A stretch of 64,000 bases of DNA from DATFVJ01 sp963851085 (GTDB lineage: Bacteria > Actinomycetota > Actinomycetes > Streptosporangiales > Streptosporangiaceae). The stretch is taken from the NCBI GenBank assembly GCA_963851085.1, contig CAWKNX010000023.1:62001-126000 (forward strand), in the 5' to 3' direction. How positions within the stretch are numbered: the first letter of the stretch is position 1; each line of letters starts with the position of its first letter. Of this stretch, positions 35,884 to 47,581 are shown piece by piece. The position numbers were made by a program, and so were the translations under genes. The notes beneath the pieces are model-generated. The model saw nothing but the letters and a program-made list of their open reading frames with translations, did not search any database and was not told the DNA's origin.

Positions 35884-36117
35884 GTGTGGCGCAGCTACCA
35901 GCGCGGCGACGCGTATGTCGTCCGCCACGATGAGATACACAAGCTGAGTGACTTATGTGACGGCACCATCACCCTGGTCGTGGAAAGCCCGTTGGTGCGG
36001 CACTTCAGTGAGGCGTTCTACGGTGGCGGTGCGGTGCGGTTTTATGACTTCGCCGGCATGCATCACCTGCTGCGCGAGGCTGTGGAGACCATTTGCCAGG
36101 ATGGCGCACTCGCGTAA
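35884..36117 (+). pseudogene. Cupin-like C-terminal fragment
   Basis: A 77-codon open frame: GDAYVVRHDEIHKLSDLCDG, then TITLVVESPLVRHFSEAFYG and AVRFYDFAGMHHLLREAVET. The HDEIH segment followed by a TLVV strand resembles the second half of a small cupin, which would need an N-terminal half to work. It begins right at the junction where the homocitrate synthase gene is cut, so both look like casualties of one deletion. The family is tentative; it could be a short intact gene of unknown type. Confidence 0.45.
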
Positions 36118-36255
36118 CTGGCTGACGGCAGGGCGAACACGCGCCAGGCCAAGGCGGCGCGGCCAGCGGCAGCCGTTCTGGATCAAAATCGGAAACTGCC
36201 TACGTACCTAACGGGCTGCGCGGCGCGGCCGCATGTTATGCGGTCATTCGCGCGG

Positions 36256-37227
36256 TCAGCGGCGCAGCCTGGCCCGCGCCATGCGGGACAGGGCGGCGGG
36301 CCCTGTGATGGGACGGAACCGGCTCGCCGCCGCACTCAGCGCCTCATACTCGTCTGCGGCGAGGTCAATGTCGGCCGCGGCCGCGTTGCTTTCGACCTGC
36401 GCCACGCTCGAAGCGCCGGGGATCGCGGTCACGGACGGGTCGTGAATAACCCAGGCGAGCGCGGCCTGCGCGGCCGTGACCGAGTGCGCCTTGGCGACCT
36501 CAGTCAGCGTGGCGATCAGCTTACCCGCGCGGTCGAGGTTCTCCGGCAGGAACAGTGGGTTGGCGGCCCGTATCCGGTTCGCCGGCCGGTTACCCGGGCC
36601 ATATCGGCCGGAAAGCAGCCCCTGGGCCAGCGGGCTGTAGGCGATCACGACGCGGCCGGATTCGCGCGCGAATGGCAGCAGATCACGTTCGGGCCTGCGG
36701 TCGGCGAGGTTGTACCTGACCTGGTTGCTCAGCACGCGGCGGCCAAGCGCCTGCTCGGCGGAGCGCCACCGCGTCAGCGAATAGTTGCTGACACCGACCT
36801 CGCTCACCAGGCCCACGGTCTGCAGCGCCCGCATGCCGCGCATCGTGGTGCGGTCGCGGACCACCGGATTGGGCTGATGGACCTGGTACAGGTCGATCCG
36901 GTGGGCCCCGAGCCGGTTCGCGCTCGCGATCGCGCGCTGCTCGACGACCGGGGCTATCGGCAGGATAGGGAAGATCTTCGTGGCGAGGAAGACCAGGTCG
37001 CGGTCCTCACCGAGAGCGCGGCCGAGGATCCGCTCGCTGCGGCCGTACCCGTATGCCTCGGCGGTGTCGAACAGCGTGATCCCCAGTTCGAGCGCGCGGC
37101 GCACGATGGCGTGCGCCTCCTGATCCGCGTACGGCTGGCCGTAACCCCACTCGGTTGAGCCGAACTGCCAGCAGCCGAGCCCGATCTTGGAGATCTTCTT
37201 GGCGGTGTCGATTTCCAGGTAACGCAT
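36256..37227 (-). CDS. Aldo/keto reductase
   Basis: A 323-aa NADPH-dependent oxidoreductase of the (beta/alpha)8 AKR superfamily. The catalytic tetrad is visible: Asp54, Tyr59 in DTAEAYGYGRSE, Lys84 in LATKIFP and His117 in YQVHQPNP. VGVSNYSLTRWRSAEQAL and YSPLAQGLLSGRYG match the family, and AIPGASSVAQVESNAAAADI binds the cofactor. ATG 37227 is chosen over upstream in-frame codons because it begins the canonical MRYLEIDTAKKISKIGLG. The substrate is unknown. It lies between remnants and is one of few intact genes in this zone. Confidence 0.9.
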   Translation of the reverse strand: MRYLEIDTAKKISKIGLGCWQFGSTEWGYGQPYADQEAHAIVRRALELGITLFDTAEAYGYGRSERILGRALGEDRDLVFLATKIFPILPIAPVVEQRAIASANRLGAHRIDLYQVHQPNPVVRDRTTMRGMRALQTVGLVSEVGVSNYSLTRWRSAEQALGRRVLSNQVRYNLADRRPERDLLPFARESGRVVIAYSPLAQGLLSGRYGPGNRPANRIRAANPLFLPENLDRAGKLIATLTEVAKAHSVTAAQAALAWVIHDPSVTAIPGASSVAQVESNAAAADIDLAADEYEALSAAASRFRPITGPAALSRMARARLRR

Positions 37228-37282
37228 GTCGCCCAGTCTGCTCCCGTGGAGCAATCTTTCGTATGCCCTTACGCTGGCCCGC

Positions 37283-37791
37283 ATGGACTTCGGGCACGAC
37301 CTCGGCCAGGACTCCGCGCAGGACCCCGGCCAGGACTCCGCGCAGCCGACCGCGGCGGACCGCGAGATGATGGACCTGGCACTTCAGCAGGCGCTGGCGG
37401 CCTGGCGGGCGGCGGTGTTCCCGTTGGCGCCGTCCTGGCGGCCGGCGGCGCCGTCCTCGCGGCCGGGCACAACGAGCGTGTGCAGCGCGGTGACCCGGTC
37501 GCGCATGGCGAGATCTCGTGTCTGCGTAACGCCGGCCGGCGGGCGTCCTACACCGGCACGACCTTGTATACGACGCTGTCGCCCTGCCAGATGTGTTCAG
37601 GTGCGATCCTGTTGTTCCAGATCCCGAGGGTGGTCGTGGGCGAGGCGGACACCTTCGAGGGTGATTTGGGCTTCCTCGCCAGCCGGGGGGTGGAAATCGT
37701 GCTGCTCGGCGACGAGCGCTGCGTTGCCGCGATGCGGGAGTTCCAGACGCGTTATCCGGAGGTATGGCGCGAGGATATCGGCGGCCGGTGA
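37283..37791 (+). pseudogene. Cytosine deaminase-like (Fcy1-type) deaminase, frameshifted
   Basis: ATG 37283 opens MDFGHDLGQDSAQDPGQDSA with an 8-residue tandem repeat (GQDSAQ), then DREMMDLALQQALAAW. Near 37400 the reading moves to the +2 frame: AGGGVPVGAVLAAGGAVLAA, DPVAHGEISCLRNAGRR (zinc His and catalytic Glu), SPCQMCSGAILLFQIPRVVV (two zinc Cys) and TRYPEVWREDIG to the stop at 37791. This arrangement is closest to fungal-type cytosine deaminase. The single shift separates the first helix from the rest, so it is either inactive or misread. Confidence 0.85.
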
Positions 37792-38441
37792 TGGACGCGC
37801 GCACGCTCGCCGATCTGCCGTACGCGCACCTGCTCGGCCCGCACACCGGAGCCCTCGAGCAGGAGGGGGACTACGGCGCGGCCCTGTTCGATGGGCTGGT
37901 GTTCGAGGACGCCGTGGCGGCGAACGCACGGTTCGACCAGTGCGCGTTCTCGTCCGTGTCGCTGTCCGGGGGCGGGCTGCGGCGCTCGAGGTTCAGCGAC
38001 GTCTGGCTGCGCGCGGTCCGGATCGTGGGCACCGATCTCGCCGAGACGCAGTGGCGGGACGCGCAGGTGGTGTCCACGGCTTTCGCCGGCGTGGAGGCGT
38101 TCAGCACGCAGTGGCGCAGAGTGGTGTTCCGCGGCTGCAAGCTGGACTCGGTCAACTTCCGCCAGTCCACGTTCACCGATGTCGTTTTCGAGGACTGCGT
38201 GCTCCGCGACGTCGACTGGGCGGGTTCGGCGCTGAATGCGGTGCGGTTCCCCGGGTCCGCTGTGCACAGAGCGCGGTTCGGGAAGGCCGAGCTGGCGGAC
38301 ACCGACTTCCGCGGCGCCACAGAGCTTGACGTGGCCGACGGCTATGCGTCGCTGCGGGGCGCGATCATCGATACCCGCCAGCTCGTGGCGATCGCGCCGA
38401 TGCTCGCGGCGGCCGTCGGCATCACGATCAAAGACGGCTGA
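37791..38441 (+). CDS. Pentapeptide-repeat-type protein
   Basis: A 216-aa protein, ATG 37791 sharing one base with the stop of the deaminase (TGATG). Repeats of A(D/N)xx[FL/V]-type run through it: DGLVFEDAVAANARFDQCAF, SRFSDVWLRAVRIVGTDLAE, CKLDSVNFRQSTFTDVVFED, ARFGKAELADTDFRGATELD, giving a right-handed quadrilateral helix as in MfpA/Qnr. Such proteins mimic DNA or act as scaffolds; some protect gyrase from quinolones, which is not shown here. It is likely translated with the damaged upstream gene. Confidence 0.82.
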   Translation: MDARTLADLPYAHLLGPHTGALEQEGDYGAALFDGLVFEDAVAANARFDQCAFSSVSLSGGGLRRSRFSDVWLRAVRIVGTDLAETQWRDAQVVSTAFAGVEAFSTQWRRVVFRGCKLDSVNFRQSTFTDVVFEDCVLRDVDWAGSALNAVRFPGSAVHRARFGKAELADTDFRGATELDVADGYASLRGAIIDTRQLVAIAPMLAAAVGITIKDG

Positions 38442-38547
38442 CGAGGGCTGCGCTGGTGGAACACCCCGGGCGTCGGCTCACCTTTCGCGTAGCAGCGGCA
38501 TACCTGTCTCGTCCCTTCAATATTTTCGCCCCTGCTGACAAAGGAGA

Positions 38548-39627
38548 ATGGACTCGTCCCTTCTGATAACGGAGAATGGACCAGTGCCTGCGGAGATGTC
38601 GATAGCCGGAGCGATGATCGGTGGCAGCGAAGGTGGCCGGCTCGGACAGATGCTCGAAGGCTACATGTCAGCCCAGGTCGCGTCCGTAATAGCGCGATTA
38701 GGCTTGGCTGATCACCTTGTCGGGCAGACGCGTACGGCGGCGGAACTCGCTGCCTCGGTGGGCGCCGCGCCCGACCCTCTTGGCCGGGTGCTCGCCGCCG
38801 CGGCCGTCTACGGGATCCTCACCAAGGACACCGATGGCCGCTTCGCGCTCACGCCGATGGGGGAGTTGCTGCGCTCGGACGTCCCTGGTTCCGCGCGCGG
38901 ACTCGCGGTCGGGTTCCTCGGTGTGCCGATGTGGGAAAGCGCCGGCCGCCTCGCCGACGCCGTCCGGCCGGCCGGATCAGGGGACCGGTACGTCCCCGCT
39001 GGGCCATGGGAGTACTACGGCCAGCATCCGGAGGAGGCCCGCTGGTTCGCGCGAGCCATGGGCCGGGTCACCTCCACCCTGGTCTCCCAGCTTGCCGCGG
39101 CCGACTACGTGCCGCCACCGAGCGACCGGATCGTCGATGTGGGCGGGAGCCGTGGCACGCTGCTCGCGCACCTGCTGCACACGCGGCCGGCCGCGATGGG
39201 AGTGCTTTTCGACCGGGCTGAAGCCCTCGCCGAAGCCCCGGGCTTCCTTGCCGAGGCTGGGGTCAGCGAGCGCGTCGCACTCGTCCAGGGGGATTTCCTG
39301 CGTGAGGTGCCCGAGGGCGACCTGTACGTGCTCTGCCAGGTGCTGCACAACTGGGACGACGACGATGTCCGCAGGATCATCGGGAACTGCCATCGCGCGA
39401 GCCGGCCCGGTGGATCTCTGCTCGTGATCGAGCTTGTGCTCCCGTCGACGCCGGAGCCTTCCATCGCGCACCTGATGGACCTGATCATGCTGATGGTCGT
39501 CGGCGGCAGGGAGCGCAGCCGTGATCAGCATGCGTCGCTGCTCGTGTCGGCGGGCTACAGCTTTGTCAGGGACACCCCGGTCACCGACGTGCTGCCGTGG
39601 CACGTGCTCGAGTTCAGGCGGGCGTGA
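38548..39627 (+). CDS. SAM-dependent O-methyltransferase (Methyltransf_2 type)
   Basis: A 359-aa small-molecule O-methyltransferase with an N-terminal dimerisation/winged-helix domain (~25-110) and a C-terminal Rossmann domain: VDVGGSRGTLLAHLL binds SAM, VALVQGDFLREVPEGDLYVL follows, and the catalytic His is in QVLHNWDDDDVR. Members methylate phenolic or polyketide hydroxyls. ATG 38548 has GGAG only one base away; GTG 38584, with GGAG nine bases upstream, is a better-spaced alternative (347 aa). The duplicated GGAGAATGGAC around both candidate starts is odd. Confidence 0.88.
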   Translation: MDSSLLITENGPVPAEMSIAGAMIGGSEGGRLGQMLEGYMSAQVASVIARLGLADHLVGQTRTAAELAASVGAAPDPLGRVLAAAAVYGILTKDTDGRFALTPMGELLRSDVPGSARGLAVGFLGVPMWESAGRLADAVRPAGSGDRYVPAGPWEYYGQHPEEARWFARAMGRVTSTLVSQLAAADYVPPPSDRIVDVGGSRGTLLAHLLHTRPAAMGVLFDRAEALAEAPGFLAEAGVSERVALVQGDFLREVPEGDLYVLCQVLHNWDDDDVRRIIGNCHRASRPGGSLLVIELVLPSTPEPSIAHLMDLIMLMVVGGRERSRDQHASLLVSAGYSFVRDTPVTDVLPWHVLEFRRA

Positions 39628-39718
39628 CCGGCCGGAGTTCCGGCTCTTGTACTCGTGTCGGGCCAGGGGTGACTTTCTGGCCATCTGATCACGAGAATGG
39701 CGCCTCGGAGGCCCGGCC

Positions 39719-40206
39719 GTGAGCGATCGAGAACCTATCCCGTTCGTCGAAACAAAGGGCCCACCCGTGGGCGTGGTCGGACACGAGCACCGCCTGTACC
39801 GCGGTGCACTCGGCATCATGGACATATCGTCTTCGCGTACGCGACGGTGACCGGGTTCGGCTACAACGTCGCCCTGGCGATCATCGGGGTCTGGGCGCTG
39901 TTGCACGTTGCCGGGGGCAGCGGCGGCGCGACAGACCCGTTCAACTTCTTCTTCGAGTCCTCCACCATGGGCACGATCCTGGTCCTGGTCGTGTACCTGC
40001 TCGCCAGCCTGGCGCTGCCGTTCTACTACCGCAGGTACCGGCCAACGGAGTTCCACGCGGTCAAGCACGGCGTGCTGCCACCGTACGACTGGTTCCCCTA
40101 TGCGGCCCTCATCATCGTCGCGGTGGCCGCTGTGTACGCGTTCATCCTCACCAGCAGGGACAGCAGCCTCGCCGGCCGGGTGGGGTCCCTGGTCGCCGAC
40201 GAGTAG
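39719..40206 (+). pseudogene. APC-family amino-acid permease, internal deletion
   Basis: Only the two ends remain. GTG 39719 gives SDREPIPFVETKGPPVGV and GHEHRLYRGALGIMDI, an APC-type N-terminus. At about 39828 the sequence jumps, in another frame, to IVFAYATVTGFGYNVALAII, FNFFFESSTMGTILVLVVYL and LALPFYYRRYRPTEFHAVKH, the last three membrane spans and tail of an amino-acid/polyamine permease, ending at 40206. About 350 codons are missing. The intact ends make a deletion, not a sequencing error, the explanation. Confidence 0.8.
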
Positions 40207-40232
40207 AGGCTGGGCGGGGTTCGCAGAATTAT

Positions 40233-40540
40233 CCTTAACGGCTCCGTGCGCTGCGCCGTCAGGCGCATGCGGGGGGTTCCGGGGGGTCGGCCTCCCGGGC
40301 TGGCGGAGCCTTAACGGCTGCCGTGCGCTGCGCCGTACGGCGCATGCGGGGGGTTCCGGGGGGTCGGCCCCCCGGGCTGGCGGAGCCTTAACGGCTGCCG
40401 TGCGCTGCGCCGTACGGCGCAGCGGGGGGTTCCGGGGGGTCGGCCTCCCGGGCTGGCGGAGCCTTAACGGCTGCCGTGCGCTGCGCCGTACGGCGCATGC
40501 GGGGGGTTCCGGGGGGTCGGCCTCCCGGGCTGACACAGCC
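40233..40540 (-). repeat. GC-rich tandem array, four ~76-bp units
   Basis: CCTTAACGGCT starts at 40233, 40309, 40386 and 40462. Each unit has the perfect palindrome TGCGCCGTACGGCGCA (first unit slightly changed), then GGGGGGTTCCGGGGGGTCGG and CCTCCCGGGCTGGCGGAG. On the reverse strand the ~40-bp core GGCTCCGCCAGCCCGGGAGG-CCGACCCCCCGGAACCCC is the same as that of the array at 50.6 kb. It abuts the 3' end of the HxlR gene. Confidence 0.92.
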
Positions 40541-41020
40541 CTAGGCGACGATCTTCCGCGCGCCCGGGCCGGGCAGGGGGGTGACGTCGCGGGCGGATTC
40601 GAGCACGTGCCCGCGCGCGCAGGTGAGTTCCAGGCGCACCGGGGCGCCGCAGTCGCGGTGGGTGAGCATCACGGCGGGGCCGTCAGGGCCGGCCGCGTGC
40701 TTGTCGCCCCACTCCAGTAGCGCGGCCATCAACGGGAACAGGTCCACGCCCTTTTCCGTCAGGCGGTATTCCGCGCGGCTGCGCTGCCCGCGCTCCTGGT
40801 AGGGGACCTTCCGCAGCAGTCCCTCGTCGACCAGGCGGGCGAGCCTGCTGCTGAGGATCTGCCGTGGCGCGCCGGTACGCCGCTGCATGTCGTCGAAACG
40901 CCGGACCCCGTTGAACGCCTCGCGCAGGACGAAGAACGCCCACTTCTCGCCGATGATCTGCAGCGCAGCGGCGATCGTGCAGTTGGCGGTGTCGTAGTCC
41001 AGGGCCCAGGGACGTCTCAT
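40541..41020 (-). CDS. HxlR-family winged-helix transcriptional regulator
   Basis: A 159-aa MarR-like regulator. NCTIAAALQIIGEKWAFFVL is the HxlR opening with its N-terminal Cys, and FDDMQRRTGAPRQILSSRLA is the recognition helix, followed by the wing (YQERGQRSRAEYRLTEKGVD). The C-terminal ~40 residues with CGAPVRLELTCARGH carry two cysteines that may sense redox or metal. It is divergent from the GNAT gene; a palindrome between them (41028-41054) is a probable autoregulatory operator. Confidence 0.9.
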   Translation of the reverse strand: MRRPWALDYDTANCTIAAALQIIGEKWAFFVLREAFNGVRRFDDMQRRTGAPRQILSSRLARLVDEGLLRKVPYQERGQRSRAEYRLTEKGVDLFPLMAALLEWGDKHAAGPDGPAVMLTHRDCGAPVRLELTCARGHVLESARDVTPLPGPGARKIVA

Positions 41021-41027
41021 GCCCGAA

Positions 41028-41054
41028 TGCTAAGTCTGGTTGACAGACTCAGCA
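41028..41054. promoter_or_regulatory. Inverted-repeat operator between HxlR and GNAT genes
   Basis: TGCTAAGTCTGGTTGACAGA followed by CTCAGCA: TGCT(A/G)AGTCTG arms separated by five to six bases, one mismatch. The position, 8 bp from the HxlR start and 22 bp from the GNAT start, and the size suit a winged-helix dimer. TTGACA (41040-41045) may also be a -35 box. Confidence 0.55.
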
Positions 41055-41075
41055 ACTTCGGCGGATGCTGGGTCT

Positions 41076-41744
41076 GTGAAACGAACCCAGACGAGCGCCC
41101 GGATCAGGCCCATCCGCCATGGGGACCGTGACGCGATCCCCGCCTTCTTCGCCGGGCTCTCGCCCGGCACCAGTTATCTCAGGTTCTTCACGGCCGCACC
41201 CTCGTTGGGTGTGACCACGCTCCGGATGCTGCGTGGTGACCGCGACGACGTCGACGTCGTCGTGGCCACGGACGGAGAACTGATCATCGGGCACGCGATG
41301 GCGGTGCACGGCACGGGGCCGGACGGGACCCGGCTGGCAGACATCGGCATCGTCGTGGCCGAGGAGTGGCAGGACCGGGGTATCGGTACGGCACTGCTGC
41401 GCATGCTCACCGCCCGCGCACTTGCCAGGGGCGCCGCCGTGGCGGTGATGGACGTGCTCGCGGACAACTCGCGCGTGCTCGCGATGATCAGGCGCCGCTG
41501 GCCCGACGCAAGCTACGACCGCGGCGGGATCTCGATAACGGTCCATGCGAGCCTGTGGAGCCCACAACAGAAAGGTCGAGTCATTGACGAACCCCGCCGA
41601 GCGGCGCAGCACCCGCCAGCGCGCATACCAGTGGGAGGACCCCGCCATCTCCGCCGCCGCGGCGCGGGAACTCGACGGCATGGCGTTCTTCCAGGCAATG
41701 ATGGCGGGCACGATACCGCCGCCGCCGATGACCGTCACGCTTGA
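41076..41744 (+). CDS. GNAT N-acetyltransferase with run-on C-terminus
   Basis: Starts at GTG 41076. The acetyl-CoA site VAEEWQDRGIGTALL and IRHGDRDAIPAFFAGLSPG are typical GNAT elements. A normal protein of this family would end near SITVHASLW (about 41560); here the frame stays open a further ~55 codons to 41744, giving low-complexity RRAAQHPPARIPVGGPRH that overlaps the PaaI thioesterase by 161 nt in another frame. This suggests loss of the original stop codon. The acetylated substrate is unknown. Confidence 0.82.
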   Translation: MKRTQTSARIRPIRHGDRDAIPAFFAGLSPGTSYLRFFTAAPSLGVTTLRMLRGDRDDVDVVVATDGELIIGHAMAVHGTGPDGTRLADIGIVVAEEWQDRGIGTALLRMLTARALARGAAVAVMDVLADNSRVLAMIRRRWPDASYDRGGISITVHASLWSPQQKGRVIDEPRRAAQHPPARIPVGGPRHLRRRGAGTRRHGVLPGNDGGHDTAAADDRHA

Positions 41745-42093
41745 CTTCGGCTGGGTATCCGTGGAGCCGGGAAAAGTGATCTTCGAGATCACCCCGGCCG
41801 AGTTCCACTACAACCCGATCGGATCCGTGCACGGCGGCGTGTACGCGACGCTGTGCGACTCGGCCTGCGGATGCGCCGTGCATAGCCTGCTCCCTGCGGG
41901 TGCCTACTACACATCGCTTGACCTGAGCGTCAAATTCGTCCGGCCGATCACCGCGGAAAGCGGGCGGTTGCTTTGCGAAGGGACCGTCCAGCACCTCGGC
42001 AAACGCATGGCCCTCGCCGAGGCGCGGCTCGCCGCACCGGACGGCAGGCTCTACGCGCACGCGACAAGCAGTTGCCTGATCTTCCGTCCTTGA
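41584..42093 (+). CDS. PaaI-family acyl-CoA thioesterase (hotdog fold)
   Basis: A 169-aa hotdog thioesterase. FHYNPIGSVHGGVYATLCDS is the catalytic segment (H-G-G followed by the helix) and SLDLSVKFVRPITAESGRLL the second strand. TTG 41584 is read as the start because AGAAAGG lies nine bases upstream; in-frame codons further up are inside the GNAT core. It hydrolyses acyl- or aryl-CoA thioesters. It runs in the same direction as GNAT, with a large out-of-frame overlap. Confidence 0.85.
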   Translation: MTNPAERRSTRQRAYQWEDPAISAAAARELDGMAFFQAMMAGTIPPPPMTVTLDFGWVSVEPGKVIFEITPAEFHYNPIGSVHGGVYATLCDSACGCAVHSLLPAGAYYTSLDLSVKFVRPITAESGRLLCEGTVQHLGKRMALAEARLAAPDGRLYAHATSSCLIFRP

Positions 42094-42122
42094 TCAGCAT
42101 CTGGCTGGTCCGTGACATTGGA

Positions 42123-42319
42123 TCACGCGCCGGCGAGTGCGAAGAACTCCTGCCGGGACCTCGCGTCCTCGCGGAGCGTCCCGAGCAGGGCCGAGGTAAT
42201 CGTGGTCGACCCCGCGGCCTGAACGCCGCGCAAGGTCATGCACATGTGCTCGGCCTGGACGACAACCCCGACACCCTTGGGCTCCAGATGCTCGGCAAGC
42301 CAGCCCGCCACCTGCTTGG
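42123..42319 (-). pseudogene. folE: GTP cyclohydrolase I (FolE) C-terminal fragment
   Basis: RRLTKQVAGWLAEHLEPKGV, then VVQAEHMCMTLRGVQAAGST and RQEFFALAGA: this is the last ~60 residues of FolE including the Cys/His zinc and catalytic segment (EHMCMTLRGV). The preceding two-thirds are absent; the sequence joins a YbjQ-like fragment at about 42320-42330 in a different frame. It is a non-functional remnant. Confidence 0.82.
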
Positions 42320-42409
42320 TCAGGCGACGCCAAGGTCGCGCTCGACGGTCATGCCGGGCAACTCGAACGCGGTGGTGACCGGGGGACCGGTGGCTGATGG
42401 TTCTGCCAT
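42320..42409 (-). pseudogene. YbjQ-like N-terminal fragment
   Basis: ATG 42409 to stop 42320, 29 codons: GPPVTTAFELPGMTVERDLG resembles the first strands of the YbjQ/heavy-metal-binding family (TTAFELPGxxIVxSLGVV). It is cut where the FolE fragment begins, implying a deletion joined two unrelated genes. Too short to be functional; the family is tentative. Confidence 0.4.
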
Positions 42410-42679
42410 GGCCGACATCTTAGAGAGGCTGCCGCACAACAGCACATCATCGGCGGTCCAGCCCGCCACCCGCCGATAGCTTTGCCGTTCGCGAAGATCG
42501 ATGGGCTCCAGGGCGGGTTATAGCCTGCTGTGGAGGCCATCGATCATGACTCGGGCGCCGGGCCCGCTCCCACGACCCAGCCATTTCATGATCGTGGTGG
42601 TCTCGATATATGGACATCTTGTTCAATGTCGGACGCTACGGCAGCGGCTTGGCAGTGGCACATGGACACGGTGCTGCCA
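42410..42679. other. Gene-free region before repeat copy C
   Basis: No gene is seen. It contains several palindrome-like bits related to the dispersed repeat: CATCGATCATGACTCGGGCG (42537-42556) and TTTCATGATCGTGGTGGTCT (42584-42603), possibly older, decayed copies. Confidence 0.4.
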
Positions 42680-43045
42680 TCCAGTGCCCAACGGGCCATG
42701 GATCATGATCCGGGCGCTGGCCGCGGCCCAGGCAACGCCGGGCTTCATGATCGCGGTAACTTCTCGGCGATATGTGCGGCAAACTTACCGCGATCATGAA
42801 AGCCGCCGTGGGTCAAAGGCGATGGTACATATGGACAGCCGTGGGATCTGGCACCCTGCGGGCCATTCGGGCACCAAGCCGCAGTTGATCTTGACGTCCG
42901 ATGGGGTCCTCGTGTGGCTGGCGCTGCCGGTGTACCTACGGAGTCCCGTTACGTGTCGCGGGCGACCCGTAACGGGACATCCACGGCAACTGATCTTGAG
43001 GTGGGCTCGATGGCACGCGTTGACAGGCGCGCATGGGCCGACCTA
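42680..43045 (+). repeat. Dispersed repeat, copy C, uninterrupted
   Basis: A ~365-bp copy that matches copy A (11084-11187 plus 12996-13290) and inverted copy B (29375-29456 plus 34339-34462) without interruption. The core is a palindrome, left arm TTCATGATCGCGGTAA at 42744-42759 and right arm TTACCGCGATCATGAA at 42785-42800, with a 25-nt loop, arms fully complementary. The flank includes GATCTTGACGTCCGATGGGG and a CCCGTAACGGGACATCCACG block. No ORF with family similarity; it may be a non-autonomous element. The stretch 43046-43100 is gene-free. Confidence 0.85.
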
Positions 43046-43100
43046 CGGGCCATCGATCTCGCGTCGCCGGGGCGCTCCGGCTCGAGTAACGCGACAGTCT

Positions 43101-46936
<3,836 letters not shown>

Positions 46937-47020
46937 AGGTCACCTCACGCTCCGACGTCCGGCCCTGCCATTCGCGCCGGCCCGGCGCAGGCTGGAAGGG
47001 TGAGGACAGGAGGACCCCCC

Positions 47021-47566
47021 ATGCATGTTCTCATCGTCTACGAAAGCATATTCGGCAACACGCATCTGGTCGCCGGTGCGATCGCGCGCGGGATCGAGGA
47101 CGCCGCCCCGGCCGGGAGCGTCGTGACCTGCGTGCCCGTCTCACGTGCCACGCCCACCCTGGTCGGGGCCGCCGACCTGCTGGTTGTCGGCGGGCCGACG
47201 CACACGCGGGGCATGACGATCACGCGCAGCCGCAGGGACGCGGTGCAGGGCGCCACGATGGCCTCGCCGGCCGAAGCGCTCGACCCGGACGCAGAAGGCC
47301 CCGGCCTGCGTGACTGGTTCCACGCCGTGCCCAAGGCGGGCGCGGGCCACCGCGCCGCCGCCTTCGACACCCGGCTCGGCGCCCGGCTGGCCGGAGGCGC
47401 CGCGAAGGGCATCGCGCGGCGCCTCCGCGAGCGCGGGTACGGCCTCACCGCCGGGCCTGAGGGCTTCATCGTGGACGGGCCGGAGGGTCCGATGCACGCC
47501 GGTGAGCTCGACCGGGCAGAGGTCTGGGGTGCCGCGCTCGTCAGCGTGGCGGTGCCCGCGCGGTGA
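47021..47566 (+). CDS. Flavodoxin-family protein
   Basis: A 181-aa protein starting at ATG 47021, with AGGAGG seven bases upstream. VLIVYESIFGNTHLVAGAIA is the FMN phosphate-binding loop (T/S-x-T/S-G-N-T type, here SIFGNT), and LLVVGGPTHTRGMTITRSRR the second FMN-contact loop. It carries one or two electrons through FMN. No obvious redox partner is next to it. Its length and C-terminal helices match the flavodoxin domain proteins of actinomycetes. Confidence 0.85.
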   Translation: MHVLIVYESIFGNTHLVAGAIARGIEDAAPAGSVVTCVPVSRATPTLVGAADLLVVGGPTHTRGMTITRSRRDAVQGATMASPAEALDPDAEGPGLRDWFHAVPKAGAGHRAAAFDTRLGARLAGGAAKGIARRLRERGYGLTAGPEGFIVDGPEGPMHAGELDRAEVWGAALVSVAVPAR

Positions 47567-47581
47567 CTTGGCGAAGCGGGC

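Noticed and set aside
38977..40536. A 519-codon minus-strand frame with RQPLRLRQPGRPTPRNPP repeats
   Set aside because: It reads through the 76-bp array and the antisense of the methyltransferase; no family or ribosome site.
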